Below, in pieces: positions 36,787 to 44,705 of a stretch of 64,000 nt of DNA. A model generated the notes under the pieces. The model did no database searches, had not been told where the DNA came from, and saw nothing but the letters and a program-made list of their open reading frames with translations. The stretch covers positions 152,329 through 216,328 of the forward strand of contig NZ_JAIRBM010000009.1 of assembly GCF_020089865.1 (NCBI RefSeq), in the 5' to 3' direction. The first letter of the stretch is position 1; each line of letters starts with the position of its first letter. This DNA is from Microvirga puerhi. Lineage in GTDB: Bacteria; Pseudomonadota; Alphaproteobacteria; Rhizobiales; Beijerinckiaceae. Position numbers and translations under genes: made by a program.

Positions 36787-37791
36787 ATGACCGCTGGAAC
36801 TGCTCCGTCTCTCACGCAGAACATCGTGCCCGTTGCGGCAGGGGCACACGTGACTGCCCTTGGATGGCTGAAAGACACGGTGGCGTTCGGCCTCGGCGAT
36901 GGCGGCGTGGTCCTCGCCAGGGAGGGCGAAACCCATCGGGTCGAGGCTCATCCCGATGCGGGCGTGCTCGTGGGCCTGAGCGACGGCGAGCGCTTCCTCA
37001 CGGGCGGCGATGATGGCCGCGTGGCTGTCACCGGTGCGGACGGCTCGACCAAGACCCTCGCCGAGACCAAGGGAGCCTGGATCGATTCCCTTGCCTTAAG
37101 TGGCAACGGCGCTTTCGCCTACGGCGCCGGGAAGCGGGTGGTTGCCCGGGACGACCGGGGCCGGGAAAAGATCCTGGACGTCCTGACCACGGCGCGGGGC
37201 CTTGCCTTTGCTCCCAAGGGCTACCGCCTGGCCATCGCCCATTACAACGGCGTCACCCTCTGGTTCCCGAACGTCGAGGCGAAGCCCGAAGGCCTGAAAT
37301 GGAAGGGTTCGCATCTCGACGTGACCTGGTCGCCTGATGCCCGTTTCGTCGTGACCTCCATGCAGGAGAACGCCCTGCACGGCTGGCGCCTCGTCCCCGA
37401 CAAGGGCCATATGCGCATGTCCGGGTACCCGTCGAAGACGCGTTCCCTGTCCTGGTCCCATGACGGCAAATGGCTGGCCACCTCCGGTGCGGAAGCGGCC
37501 ATCGTGTGGCCTTTCGAGTCCAAGGAAGGGCCGATGGGCAAGGCCCCCCGGGAGTGCGGGGTACGCCCGGCAAAGGTCAGCCGCGTCGCCTTCCATCCCA
37601 ACGCCTATGTGCTGGCGGTCGGCTACGAGGATGGCTGCATTCTGCTGATCCGCTTGGCCGACGCCTCCGAACTGCTGGTGCGACCGGCCACCAAGGAGAG
37701 CGGCATCACCGCGATGGCCTGGGACAAGGCCGGCCGGCACCTCGCCTTCGGATGCGAGGATGGGCGGGCCGGCATCCTGGCTCTGCCCTAG
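36787..37791 (+). CDS. WD40-repeat beta-propeller protein
   Basis: A 334-residue protein with no signal peptide. Repeated WD-like blades end in strands such as VTALGWLKDTVAFGLGDGGV, LDVTWSPDARFVVTSMQEN, RSLSWSHDGKWLATSGAEA, SRVAFHPNAYVLAVGYEDG and TAMAWDKAGRHLAFGCEDGR. About seven blades fit the length. It is predicted cytoplasmic. It lies downstream of the zinc genes but behind a repeat element, so co-transcription is uncertain. It is not AztD, the periplasmic propeller zinc chaperone, because there is no signal peptide. Confidence 0.88.
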   Translation: MTAGTAPSLTQNIVPVAAGAHVTALGWLKDTVAFGLGDGGVVLAREGETHRVEAHPDAGVLVGLSDGERFLTGGDDGRVAVTGADGSTKTLAETKGAWIDSLALSGNGAFAYGAGKRVVARDDRGREKILDVLTTARGLAFAPKGYRLAIAHYNGVTLWFPNVEAKPEGLKWKGSHLDVTWSPDARFVVTSMQENALHGWRLVPDKGHMRMSGYPSKTRSLSWSHDGKWLATSGAEAAIVWPFESKEGPMGKAPRECGVRPAKVSRVAFHPNAYVLAVGYEDGCILLIRLADASELLVRPATKESGITAMAWDKAGRHLAFGCEDGRAGILALP

Positions 37792-37800
37792 GAACCCCGT

Positions 37801-38079
37801 GTGGCCCGGCTCGGCGCGTTTCTCAAAGGAGCTCTCGGCCTCTCAAGACCGGATCGGGAGAGCATCGAGCGCGTCAAGGCCCTGGCACGCGCAGCACGGC
37901 CCTTTCCGCCTGAGACGGCCTTTGCGGTCAACGAGATCGCCTGCACGGATCCCGCCTGCCCCGGGATCGAGACCGTGATCCTGATCATGGAGCCCGGCGC
38001 GAAGACCCGTGCCTATAAGATCTCCAAGCCCATGGACCAGATGACGGAACAAGATATCAATGACGCCTTTGGATCGTGA
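37801..38079 (+). CDS. Conserved small protein with CTDPACPGIET motif
   Basis: A 92-residue cytoplasmic protein starting at GTG (37801), 9 nt after the WD40 stop. The central NEIACTDPACPGIETVILIM block carries two cysteines five residues apart and looks like a conserved structural motif. The C-terminus reads KISKPMDQMTEQDIND. I recall similar sequences in Hyphomicrobiales but no function. The TGA lies within the overlap with the next gene's region; the three genes likely share an operon. Confidence 0.72.
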   Translation: MARLGAFLKGALGLSRPDRESIERVKALARAARPFPPETAFAVNEIACTDPACPGIETVILIMEPGAKTRAYKISKPMDQMTEQDINDAFGS

Positions 38080-38090
38080 GGAGGTGTCGC

Positions 38091-38609
38091 TTGCCTAGGA
38101 TCGCCCGAATCGTCGCCTTTGGATGCGGCCTCGCCGGTGGGGTCCTCGCGTCCCAGCTACCTGAATTCTCGCAACAATATCGGCAGCGCCTCGGCGGCTC
38201 CATCGACGAGCTGACTCGCGTGCTCCAGCACTTCGACGCGGATGCGCAAAGCAGTGGCGAAACCCGGGACAGCGCCATTCTCCGCCTGCGCGGAAACGCG
38301 GACACTCTGGTTAGCCGTCAGGGCGTCGCGATGCAGGGGAATGCGGAGCGGTTGACGCGCCTGGAAAACCATCGGCGGACCATGATCGAGGCCGGCCCGT
38401 TCATGCGCGTCGCCCTGATGATGCGTGATGGCGATACGGATGTGATGGAAGCGGCTTATCAGGATTTCGAGCCTGCGGTCCCGGTGACGGAGGAAGGCAT
38501 CCTCGCAGCCGCCATCGGCTTCATCGGAGCGTGGGGAGCCCTGCTTCTCTTGACCGGTTTCGTGCGCAGCCTTCTCCGGCGTCCGCGTCCCCGCGTGGCG
38601 CGCGTCTGA
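38091..38609 (+). CDS. DUF2937 membrane protein
   Basis: A 172-residue protein starting at TTG (38091) with AGGAGG 7 nt upstream; a GTG at 38076 is in frame but lacks a spaced ribosome site. The N-terminal hydrophobic segment (IARIVAFGCGLAGGVLASQLP) and a C-terminal helix (ILAAAIGFIGAWGALLLLTGFV) flank a soluble, Arg/Asp-rich domain (about 25-130). The layout LPEFSQQYRQRLGG, AYQDFEPAVPVT matches DUF2937. Function unknown. The stop abuts the convergent stop of the next minus-strand gene with no spacer. Confidence 0.82.
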   Translation: MPRIARIVAFGCGLAGGVLASQLPEFSQQYRQRLGGSIDELTRVLQHFDADAQSSGETRDSAILRLRGNADTLVSRQGVAMQGNAERLTRLENHRRTMIEAGPFMRVALMMRDGDTDVMEAAYQDFEPAVPVTEEGILAAAIGFIGAWGALLLLTGFVRSLLRRPRPRVARV

Positions 38610-38948
38610 TCAGGGACGGCTCTCCGGCTTTCCTGACAGCATGATGTAAAAACCGAGGCCGTCCTGCGCAGGGAGCGTCTGAAGACGATCGATCCACCCG
38701 CGTTTCTTGGCTTCCAGAAGAGCTTTTCCGATGGGCTGGAAGAGCGTCTCGCCTCCTCCCTCCGGTGGCGGCGACAGACGGATCGCCACGGACTTACCCT
38801 GCGCGAAGCGACTGCGCTCCAGCATGTCCTGGATTGATGCGACGGCCTGCTCCCGAGAAGCCTCCCTCAAGTCGAGCACCGCTTCCGCATCCACCACTCC
38901 GAGAGAGCCACGGAGCTTGTCGGCGTAAAAGGGCTCGAAATGGGGCAT
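38610..38948 (-). CDS. Hypothetical cytoplasmic protein
   Basis: A 112-residue protein from ATG 38948 (MPHFEPFYADKLRG). The centre reads VLDLREASREQAVASIQDMLERSR, then SVAIRLSPPPEGGGETLFQPIGKALLEAKKRGWI. The D-L-R/H-x-x-(T/S) start and a later glycine-rich loop faintly recall Smr-type folds, but the resemblance is weak and no family is claimed. The gene is 57 nt beyond the homospermidine synthase stop on the same strand, with a strong hairpin between them. Confidence 0.65.
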   Translation of the reverse strand: MPHFEPFYADKLRGSLGVVDAEAVLDLREASREQAVASIQDMLERSRFAQGKSVAIRLSPPPEGGGETLFQPIGKALLEAKKRGWIDRLQTLPAQDGLGFYIMLSGKPESRP

Positions 38949-38962
38949 CACGAATCTCCGTT

Positions 38963-38994
38963 GCCGTCCCCGACCGAAACGAGCCGGGGACGGC
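38963..38994 (-). terminator. Hairpin downstream of homospermidine synthase gene
   Basis: Arms GCCGTCCCCG and CGGGGACGGC form a perfect 10-bp stem with a 12-nt loop, 11 nt beyond the stop codon. The minus strand continues CAACGG, so there is no T tract. Factor-dependent termination or mRNA end protection is possible. Confidence 0.55.
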
Positions 38995-39005
38995 ACTCTA
39001 TCGCC

Positions 39006-40436
39006 TTATCGTACCAGGATGTTCCGGAACTGCCACGGATCCGAGGTGTCGATATCCTCAGGGAAGAAGCCGGGGCGGTCTGCGAGAGGCGTCCAGTCCG
39101 TGTAGACGCCCTCGACCGGGCCAAGATATGGCAATTGCACTTCGAGGCAGCGACGGAAATCGAGCTCGTCCGCCTCGACGATGCCAGCATTCGGATTCTC
39201 CATCGCCCAGACCATGCCCGCGAGCACGGCAGAGGTCACTTGGAGACCGGTTGCATTCTGGTATGGGGCGAGCTTGCGCGTCTCTTCGATGGAGAGCCGC
39301 GAGCCGTACCAATAGGCATTCTTGCCGTGGCCGTAGAGAAGCACACCGAGCTCGTCGATACCGTCGACGATCTCTTTCTCGGTCAGAATATGGAACTCGT
39401 CCTGAACGCGAGCCGCCTGCCCGAACATCTCGTGTAGCGAAAGCACGGCCTCGTTGCACGGATGATAGGCGTAGTGACAGGTCGGTCGATAGACGACCTT
39501 GCCGTCCTCACGCACGGTAAAGAAGTCGGCAATCGAGATCGACTCGTTGTGCGTCACCAGGAAGCCGTATTGCGGCCCAGGAGTCGGGCACCACGTGCGG
39601 ACACGCGTATTGGCGCCCGGCTGGAGCAGGTAGATCGCAGCCTGTGAGCCCTTTTCATGGGTGCGGGCATTCTCCGGCATCCATTTCTCGTGGGTTCCCC
39701 AGCCGAGCTCCGCCGGCTGTACGCCTTCCGACACGAACCCCTCGACGGACCAGGTGTTCACGAAGACGCCCATGGGCTTTTCGGACGTCGCGCGCTGCGT
39801 ATCGCGCTCGGCGATGTGGATGCCTTTCACGCCGACCTGCTGCATCAGACGCGCCCATTCCTCGCGGGACTTCGGCGCCTCGACCTGCATGCCGAGATCC
39901 TTCGCGACATTCAGGAGCGCCTGCTTCACGAGCCAGGACACCATGCCGGGATTGGCGCCGCAGCAGGAAACCGCCGTCGTGCCGCCGGGCTTCTGGCGCC
40001 GGGCATCGAGGATATCCTCGCGCAGGGCATAGTTGGTGCGCGCCTCCGGGCCGGCGCTCTTGTCGAAATAAAAGCCGGCCCACGGCTCCGCGACCGTATC
40101 GACATAGAGCACGCCGAGCTCACGGCTGAGCTCCATGATGGCCCGCGACGAAATATCGACCGAGACGTTGACGCAGAAGCCCTGGCCGCCGCCGGCGGTC
40201 AAAAGGGGCGTAAGAAGCTCGCGATAGTTCTCGCGCGTGACCGCCGCATGGACGAACTTGATGCCCCTTTCGTCGAGCAGATGGCGATCTGCATCGTTCG
40301 GATCGATAACCACAAGGCGACTCTTGTCGAACTCGAAATGGCGCTCGATCAGAGGCAGCATGCCTTTGCCGATTGATCCGAAGCCGATCATCACGATCGG
40401 GCCGGTAATACGGCCATAGACGGGCCAGTTGGTCAT
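39006..40436 (-). CDS. hss: Homospermidine synthase
   Basis: A 476-residue NAD-dependent enzyme that makes sym-homospermidine from putrescine. The Rossmann motif MIGFGSIGKGMLPLIERHF lies near residues 17-35. Other hallmarks are VSVDISSRAIMELS, LYVDTVAEPWAGFY, CCGANPGMVSWLVKQAL, HAYHPCNEAV-like (YAYHPCNEAVLSLHE) and MENPNAGIVEADELD. Length matches the rhizobial enzyme. AAGGAG lies about 9 nt before the ATG at 40436. Upstream in the same direction lie a GNAT acetyltransferase and ornithine decarboxylase, which makes putrescine. Confidence 0.95.
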   Translation of the reverse strand: MTNWPVYGRITGPIVMIGFGSIGKGMLPLIERHFEFDKSRLVVIDPNDADRHLLDERGIKFVHAAVTRENYRELLTPLLTAGGGQGFCVNVSVDISSRAIMELSRELGVLYVDTVAEPWAGFYFDKSAGPEARTNYALREDILDARRQKPGGTTAVSCCGANPGMVSWLVKQALLNVAKDLGMQVEAPKSREEWARLMQQVGVKGIHIAERDTQRATSEKPMGVFVNTWSVEGFVSEGVQPAELGWGTHEKWMPENARTHEKGSQAAIYLLQPGANTRVRTWCPTPGPQYGFLVTHNESISIADFFTVREDGKVVYRPTCHYAYHPCNEAVLSLHEMFGQAARVQDEFHILTEKEIVDGIDELGVLLYGHGKNAYWYGSRLSIEETRKLAPYQNATGLQVTSAVLAGMVWAMENPNAGIVEADELDFRRCLEVQLPYLGPVEGVYTDWTPLADRPGFFPEDIDTSDPWQFRNILVR

Positions 40437-40497
40437 CGATGTTACTCCTTCGTCAGACAGGCGACGGGTTGGGGGTTGATCGGTGGCAAACGAAAGC

Positions 40498-40526
40498 GCG
40501 CCGCACCATTCCTCCCGGTGCGGCGC
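40498..40526 (-). terminator. Terminator of the GNAT gene
   Basis: Arms GCGCCGCACC and GGTGCGGCGC form a perfect 10-bp stem with a 9-nt loop, 20 nt after the GNAT stop. The minus strand continues TTTCGTTTG, a partial T tract. Moderate support for an intrinsic terminator. Confidence 0.65.
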
Positions 40527-40545
40527 GCGTCAACTGTCGAGAATA

Positions 40546-41118
40546 TCAGGCGGCCCGGTTGAATCCCGGAATGGCGCCCTGGGCCGCCGCAGCGACGAGC
40601 GCTGCGAGATCCGGCTTTTCCTCAAGATGGCCGGTGGCGGATACGAGTCCGCGCGCGCTATCAAGCGCACCCGCCTCGAGTTCCAAGGCTAGGAAACGAT
40701 CGCGCGCGTAAGGCCCCGGTAACCAGAGGGAGCTGGTCTTCTCTGCCGAGAAGCCGAAGCGCTCATAATAAGGCGCGTCACCGACCAGTAGCACAGCCCG
40801 ATGGTTATGATCCTGCGCCCGCGCAAGCGCGTCGCGCATGAGCTTGCCGCCGAGACCGAGACCTTGAAGCGCAGGATCGATGGCGATCGGTCCGAGCATC
40901 AACGCAGGACGGTGCGGACCAGCGGAAACGTGCCACAGGCGGACCGTGCCGACGATGCGCTCGTCCTGCTCTATGACGAGCGCGAGGCCCTCCGCCGGCT
41001 GGCGGCCCTCGCGCAGGCGCTCGCAGGTCTTCTGGAATCGGGCGGGACCGAAGCAGGCATCGAGCAGCGCTTCGCGCGCGTCGATATCGCGGTGGATTTC
41101 CTCGCGGATTGTGATCAT
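40546..41118 (-). CDS. GNAT-family N-acetyltransferase in the polyamine cluster
   Basis: A 190-residue protein starting at 41118 (MITIREEIHRDIDAREAL). GNAT motifs are seen: RIVGTVRLWHVSAG, MLGPIAIDPALQGLGLGGKLMRDALARA (acetyl-CoA binding) and VGDAPYYERFGFSAE. It resembles predicted N-acetyltransferase YhbS. The gene lies between ornithine decarboxylase and homospermidine synthase on the same strand, so a polyamine or other small amine substrate is an attractive but unproven idea. The long upstream frame extension is not used. Confidence 0.88.
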   Translation of the reverse strand: MITIREEIHRDIDAREALLDACFGPARFQKTCERLREGRQPAEGLALVIEQDERIVGTVRLWHVSAGPHRPALMLGPIAIDPALQGLGLGGKLMRDALARAQDHNHRAVLLVGDAPYYERFGFSAEKTSSLWLPGPYARDRFLALELEAGALDSARGLVSATGHLEEKPDLAALVAAAAQGAIPGFNRAA

Positions 41119-41162
41119 GGCCGTAGCCTCCCAGACGTTGGGGTGAGCGACAGCCCTCGCAA

Positions 41163-41237
41163 CCTGCTGGCAAACCCAGCAGGCCGTCCGGGACAACTCT
41201 TTCAGGGGTTGATGCCTGCCTCGGGGGCGAGGCAGGC
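41163..41237 (-). terminator. Two tandem hairpins after ornithine decarboxylase gene
   Basis: Hairpin 1 (41214-41237): arms GCCTGCCTCG and CGAGGCAGGC, loop GGGG. Hairpin 2 (41163-41183): arms CCTGCTGG and CCAGCAGG, loop CAAAC. They fill the 129-nt spacer between the decarboxylase and the GNAT gene. Neither has a clear T tract. They could end or partly attenuate transcription. Confidence 0.5.
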
Positions 41238-41247
41238 GGGACGTGAG

Positions 41248-42402
41248 TTAGATCACGTAGGACTTCAGGGGCGGGAAGCCGTTGAACGCGACCGCCGAGT
41301 AGGTGGTCGTGTAGGCCCCCGTGCCCTCGATCAGCACCTTGTCGCCGATCTCCAGCGAGATGGGGAGCGGATAGGGCTCCTTCTCGTAGAGAACGTCCGC
41401 CGAGTCGCAGGTCGGTCCGGCGAGCACGCATGGGACCTTGCGGTCGTGATCGCGCTCGCTGCGGATCGGGTAGCGGATCGACTCGTCCATCGTCTCGGCG
41501 AGGCCGCCGAACTTGCCGATGTCGAGATAGACCCAGCGCACCTCGTCCTCATCCTGGCTCTTCTTCGAGATGAGAACGACCTCGGCCTCGATGATGCCCG
41601 CATTGCCGACCATGCCGCGACCCGGCTCGATGATCGTCTCTGGCAGACGGTTGCCGAAGTGCTTCGAGAGCGCCCGGAAGATCGACTCGCCGTAGGCTTC
41701 CACCTGCGGGATCGTCTTCAGGTACTTCGTCGGGAAACCGCCGCCGAGGTTGACCATCGACAGATGGATGCCGCGGCTGGCGCATTCGCGAAAGATCGCG
41801 GATGCGGAGGCAAGCGCCTGATCCCAGGCTTCCGTGTTGCGCTGCTGCGAGCCCACATGGAACGAGACGCCGTAAGCCTCGAGGCCATGACGATAGGCAT
41901 GCTCCAGCACGTCCACGGCCATCTCCGGCACGCAACCGAACTTGCGCGACAGGGGCCATTCGGCACCGGCGCCGTCGCAGAGGATCCGGCAGAACACCTT
42001 CACCTCGGAGGACGGAATGCCGACCTGAGCCACCGCGCGGACGATCTTCTCCACCTCGACCTCGCAGTCGACGGCGAAGAGGCGCACACCGAGCTCAAGG
42101 GCCCGCGCGATATCGCGCTCCTTCTTGATCGTGTTGCCGAAAGAAATCCGCTCGGGCGTCGCGCCGGCGTCGAGAGCAAGCTGGATCTCGACGACAGAAG
42201 CCGTGTCGAAGCACGAGCCGAGATCGGCGAGAGCCTTCAGCACCTCCGGCGCAGGATTTGCCTTCACGGCGTAGAACACGCGCGTGTCGGGAAGTGCCCG
42301 GGCGAACTTGGAATAGTTGTCGCGCACCACATCGAGATCGACGACCACGCAGGGGCCGTCCTCACTTCGGTTACGCAGAAATTCGCGGATGCGCTGAGTC
42401 AT
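41248..42402 (-). CDS. Ornithine/lysine decarboxylase, fold type III (group IV)
   Basis: A 384-residue PLP enzyme. The PLP-binding lysine lies in FYAVKANPAP near residue 48, the second-subunit cysteine in GPTCDSADVL near residue 340. Further marks are FGNTIKKERDI, VSFHVGSQQRN and NLGGGFPTKYL, and the phosphate-binding EPGRGMVGNAG. It makes putrescine from ornithine (possibly cadaverine from lysine), feeding homospermidine synthase. The ATG at 42402 has GGGGAGAG upstream. It has no arginine-specific insert. A long untranslated leader lies upstream. Confidence 0.93.
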   Translation of the reverse strand: MTQRIREFLRNRSEDGPCVVVDLDVVRDNYSKFARALPDTRVFYAVKANPAPEVLKALADLGSCFDTASVVEIQLALDAGATPERISFGNTIKKERDIARALELGVRLFAVDCEVEVEKIVRAVAQVGIPSSEVKVFCRILCDGAGAEWPLSRKFGCVPEMAVDVLEHAYRHGLEAYGVSFHVGSQQRNTEAWDQALASASAIFRECASRGIHLSMVNLGGGFPTKYLKTIPQVEAYGESIFRALSKHFGNRLPETIIEPGRGMVGNAGIIEAEVVLISKKSQDEDEVRWVYLDIGKFGGLAETMDESIRYPIRSERDHDRKVPCVLAGPTCDSADVLYEKEPYPLPISLEIGDKVLIEGTGAYTTTYSAVAFNGFPPLKSYVI

Positions 42403-43044
42403 GGCGCTCTCCCCACCAAAGGTTCAATGGAGGTCTTCAAGCCTCCGGATTGAAGTTCAGACGTCGTGGAATTCCTTCAAGGAAACCGCGCGCCCGGCGT
42501 CAGCGAGGGAAGATGACATCCCGCGTCGTGCGATGGAGACACGATGAGCGGCGATGGGCTCTTCACCCGACGATGCTGCCTTGGATTGGATGGGGAATTC
42601 CCGTCCGCACGCCTGGCAATGATAAACAAGCCTCTTCGGTGTCGACCTTTGGAGGGCCGACGAGACCAAAAAAGCCCGTTCGTCGTTGCTTTAAGTCGCG
42701 TCCCCCGTTGAGAACGAGGTGCGCCGGTTTTCGCCTCCGGCTGCCGGTTAGGGGTATCGAGAGCTAGATCGCTCTCGGGCGGCTGTCCGGCCTCTTGTCC
42801 GGATGCCCACCAACCGGCACGCGACCACAGGCACGTGCGAAATTGGGCAAGCAGTGAGATAGGCCCAATGGCCTCGGATCACAAGACCTTTTTAGCCCTT
42901 TCGAGGGATTTTTTCGCGTCTTTCCACTGAGCCGTCGATCAACGGCCATTGTTCAGCTTTTGTTAAGTGGAGCGAGTGGACGGAGAAGGCCTCGATCCCC
43001 ATTTTTCCTTTCCTCCCCTGGCCTTTAGAAGAATCGTTCCGCTC
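42403..43044. other. Long leader region of ornithine decarboxylase and divergent opgG2 promoter region
   Basis: These 642 bases have no firm gene. On the minus strand, 42430-42447 form a GGAGG/CCTCC hairpin near the decarboxylase start. A 70-codon open frame (42457-42669, minus) with a HCQACGREF zinc-finger-like motif ends just before it. It could encode a leader peptide, or the segment could be a structured regulatory RNA such as the alphaproteobacterial speF leader element, which is known upstream of ornithine decarboxylase genes. I cannot confirm this from memory of the consensus. The + strand part (42750-43044) should hold the opgG2 promoter. Confidence 0.4.
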
Positions 43045-44598
43045 ATGCAGAAGCTCACGCGCCGAATCATCCTCCAGAGTCTTCTCGCCAGCGTGGCCGT
43101 GCCGGCGCTGGCGCAGCAACCCGGGGTTCCGGCGCCCAATCCATTCCGCTTCGAGGACGTGGTTCGCCGCGCGCGGGAACTCGCAGCCAAGCCGTACGAG
43201 GCCATGACGGCGCAGCTGCCGGAGCCCTTGAACCGGCTGAGCTTCGACGATTACCGCGATATCCGCTTCCGGCCCGACAAGGCTCTGTTGGCCTCCAGCG
43301 GCAGCCCCTTCCGCATGCAGCTCTTCCACCTCGGCTTCCTGTACCAGCGCCCGGTAACGGTGAACGTCCTGCGCGATGGGGTTCCAACGCCTGTTCCTTA
43401 TCAAAAGGAACTGTTCGACTACGGGCACAACAAGATCGACAAGCCGCTGCCGGTCAATCTCGGCTTTGCCGGCTTTCGGCTCCATTATCCGCTCAACAGC
43501 CCCAAGGTCTTCGATGAGGTAATCGCTTTTCTCGGAGCGAGCTATTTCCGCTTCTTGGGCGCGGATCAGAAATACGGCGCTTCCGCCCGCGGCCTGGCCA
43601 TCAACGTGGAAGGCGGCGATGCGGAGGAATTCCCGCATTTCCGCGAGTTCTGGATCGAGATGCCGAAGCCCGACAGCGACCAGGCGACGATCTATGCCCT
43701 GCTCGACAGCCCGTCCGTGGCCGGCGCCTACCGGTTCGTGCTCTACCCGTCGAAAGAGACTGCCCTCGATGTGACCGCGACCCTGTTCCCGCGCCAGAGC
43801 ATTCCGAATGTGGGTCTTGCTCCCCTCACCTCGATGTTCTTCGAGGGCGAGAACGAGCGCCGGCGCACGGACGATTTCCGCCCCGAACTCCACGATTCGG
43901 ACGGCCTCCTCATGCAGTCGGGCGCCGGCGAATGGATCTGGCGGCCGCTTCGCAACCCGACCCGGAAGGCCATCTCATCGTTCAGCGACAAGAACCCGCG
44001 CGGCTTCGGTCTGATGCAGCGCGACCGGGTGTTCGAGAACTATCAGGATCTGGAAACCTCCTACCACAAGCGACCGAGCTACTGGGTCGAACCTGTTGGC
44101 GAATGGGGCGAAGGCCGGGTGGAGCTGGTGGAGATCCCCACACCGGACGAAACGCACGACAATATCGTGGCCTATTGGCAGCCGGGCCGCCCCCTCGAGG
44201 CTGGTCAGGAGGTCACGCTCACCTATCGGCTGCGGGCGCTGACATCATCCAACGCCATGCATCCCGGCGGCAAAGTCATCAACACGTTCCAGTCACCCGC
44301 CCGCAACAGCGGCTCGAACAGCCCCAGCGATCCGACCCATCGACGTTTCATCATCGATTTCGCCGGCGGCGACCTGGCCTATTATCTGGCTGACCCCGGG
44401 CAGGTGCAGCTCATCCCCACCACCTCCACCGGAACGATCACCCACACCTTCGTCGTGCCGAACGAGCACACGAAAGGCTTCCGCGTTGCCATCGACGTCA
44501 AGCTGGAACCGGGGCAGTCCACGGATCTGCGCGCCTTCCTGAAGGCCGGCAACAAGACCCTGACCGAGACCTGGACTTATCCCTGGGCGGTGGAATGA
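43045..44598 (+). CDS. Glucan biosynthesis protein OpgG/MdoG family, copy 2
   Basis: A 517-residue paralogue of the gene at 31133-32710. The leader MQKLTRRIILQSLLASVAVPALAQ contains a double arginine and may use Tat. The MdoG domain has FRFEDVVRRARELA, FHLGFLYQRPVTV, LGFAGFRLHYP, GASYFRFLGADQKYGASARG, EWIWRPLRNP, FSDKNPRGFGLMQRDR and VELVEIPTPDETHDNIV. The start at 43045 was chosen because the upstream 26 residues do not look like a signal peptide. Its product should act with OpgH-like synthases not in the window. Confidence 0.92.
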   Translation: MQKLTRRIILQSLLASVAVPALAQQPGVPAPNPFRFEDVVRRARELAAKPYEAMTAQLPEPLNRLSFDDYRDIRFRPDKALLASSGSPFRMQLFHLGFLYQRPVTVNVLRDGVPTPVPYQKELFDYGHNKIDKPLPVNLGFAGFRLHYPLNSPKVFDEVIAFLGASYFRFLGADQKYGASARGLAINVEGGDAEEFPHFREFWIEMPKPDSDQATIYALLDSPSVAGAYRFVLYPSKETALDVTATLFPRQSIPNVGLAPLTSMFFEGENERRRTDDFRPELHDSDGLLMQSGAGEWIWRPLRNPTRKAISSFSDKNPRGFGLMQRDRVFENYQDLETSYHKRPSYWVEPVGEWGEGRVELVEIPTPDETHDNIVAYWQPGRPLEAGQEVTLTYRLRALTSSNAMHPGGKVINTFQSPARNSGSNSPSDPTHRRFIIDFAGGDLAYYLADPGQVQLIPTTSTGTITHTFVVPNEHTKGFRVAIDVKLEPGQSTDLRAFLKAGNKTLTETWTYPWAVE

Positions 44599-44705
44599 TG
44601 ACCGCCCGTGGCGCTCCCGCTCTTGCCAAGCTTGCATGAGGCTTGCACAGAGAGCGCCGAGCGCAATCACGGGCGCGACCATTGGGCGGGTGGCCTGGAA
44701 TGACG

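Noticed and set aside
42457..42669. 70-codon minus-strand frame with a HCQACGREF motif treated as a gene
   Set aside because: Codon use is unbiased and the frame sits in the likely regulatory leader of ornithine decarboxylase. It is kept only as part of the leader description, not called as a CDS.
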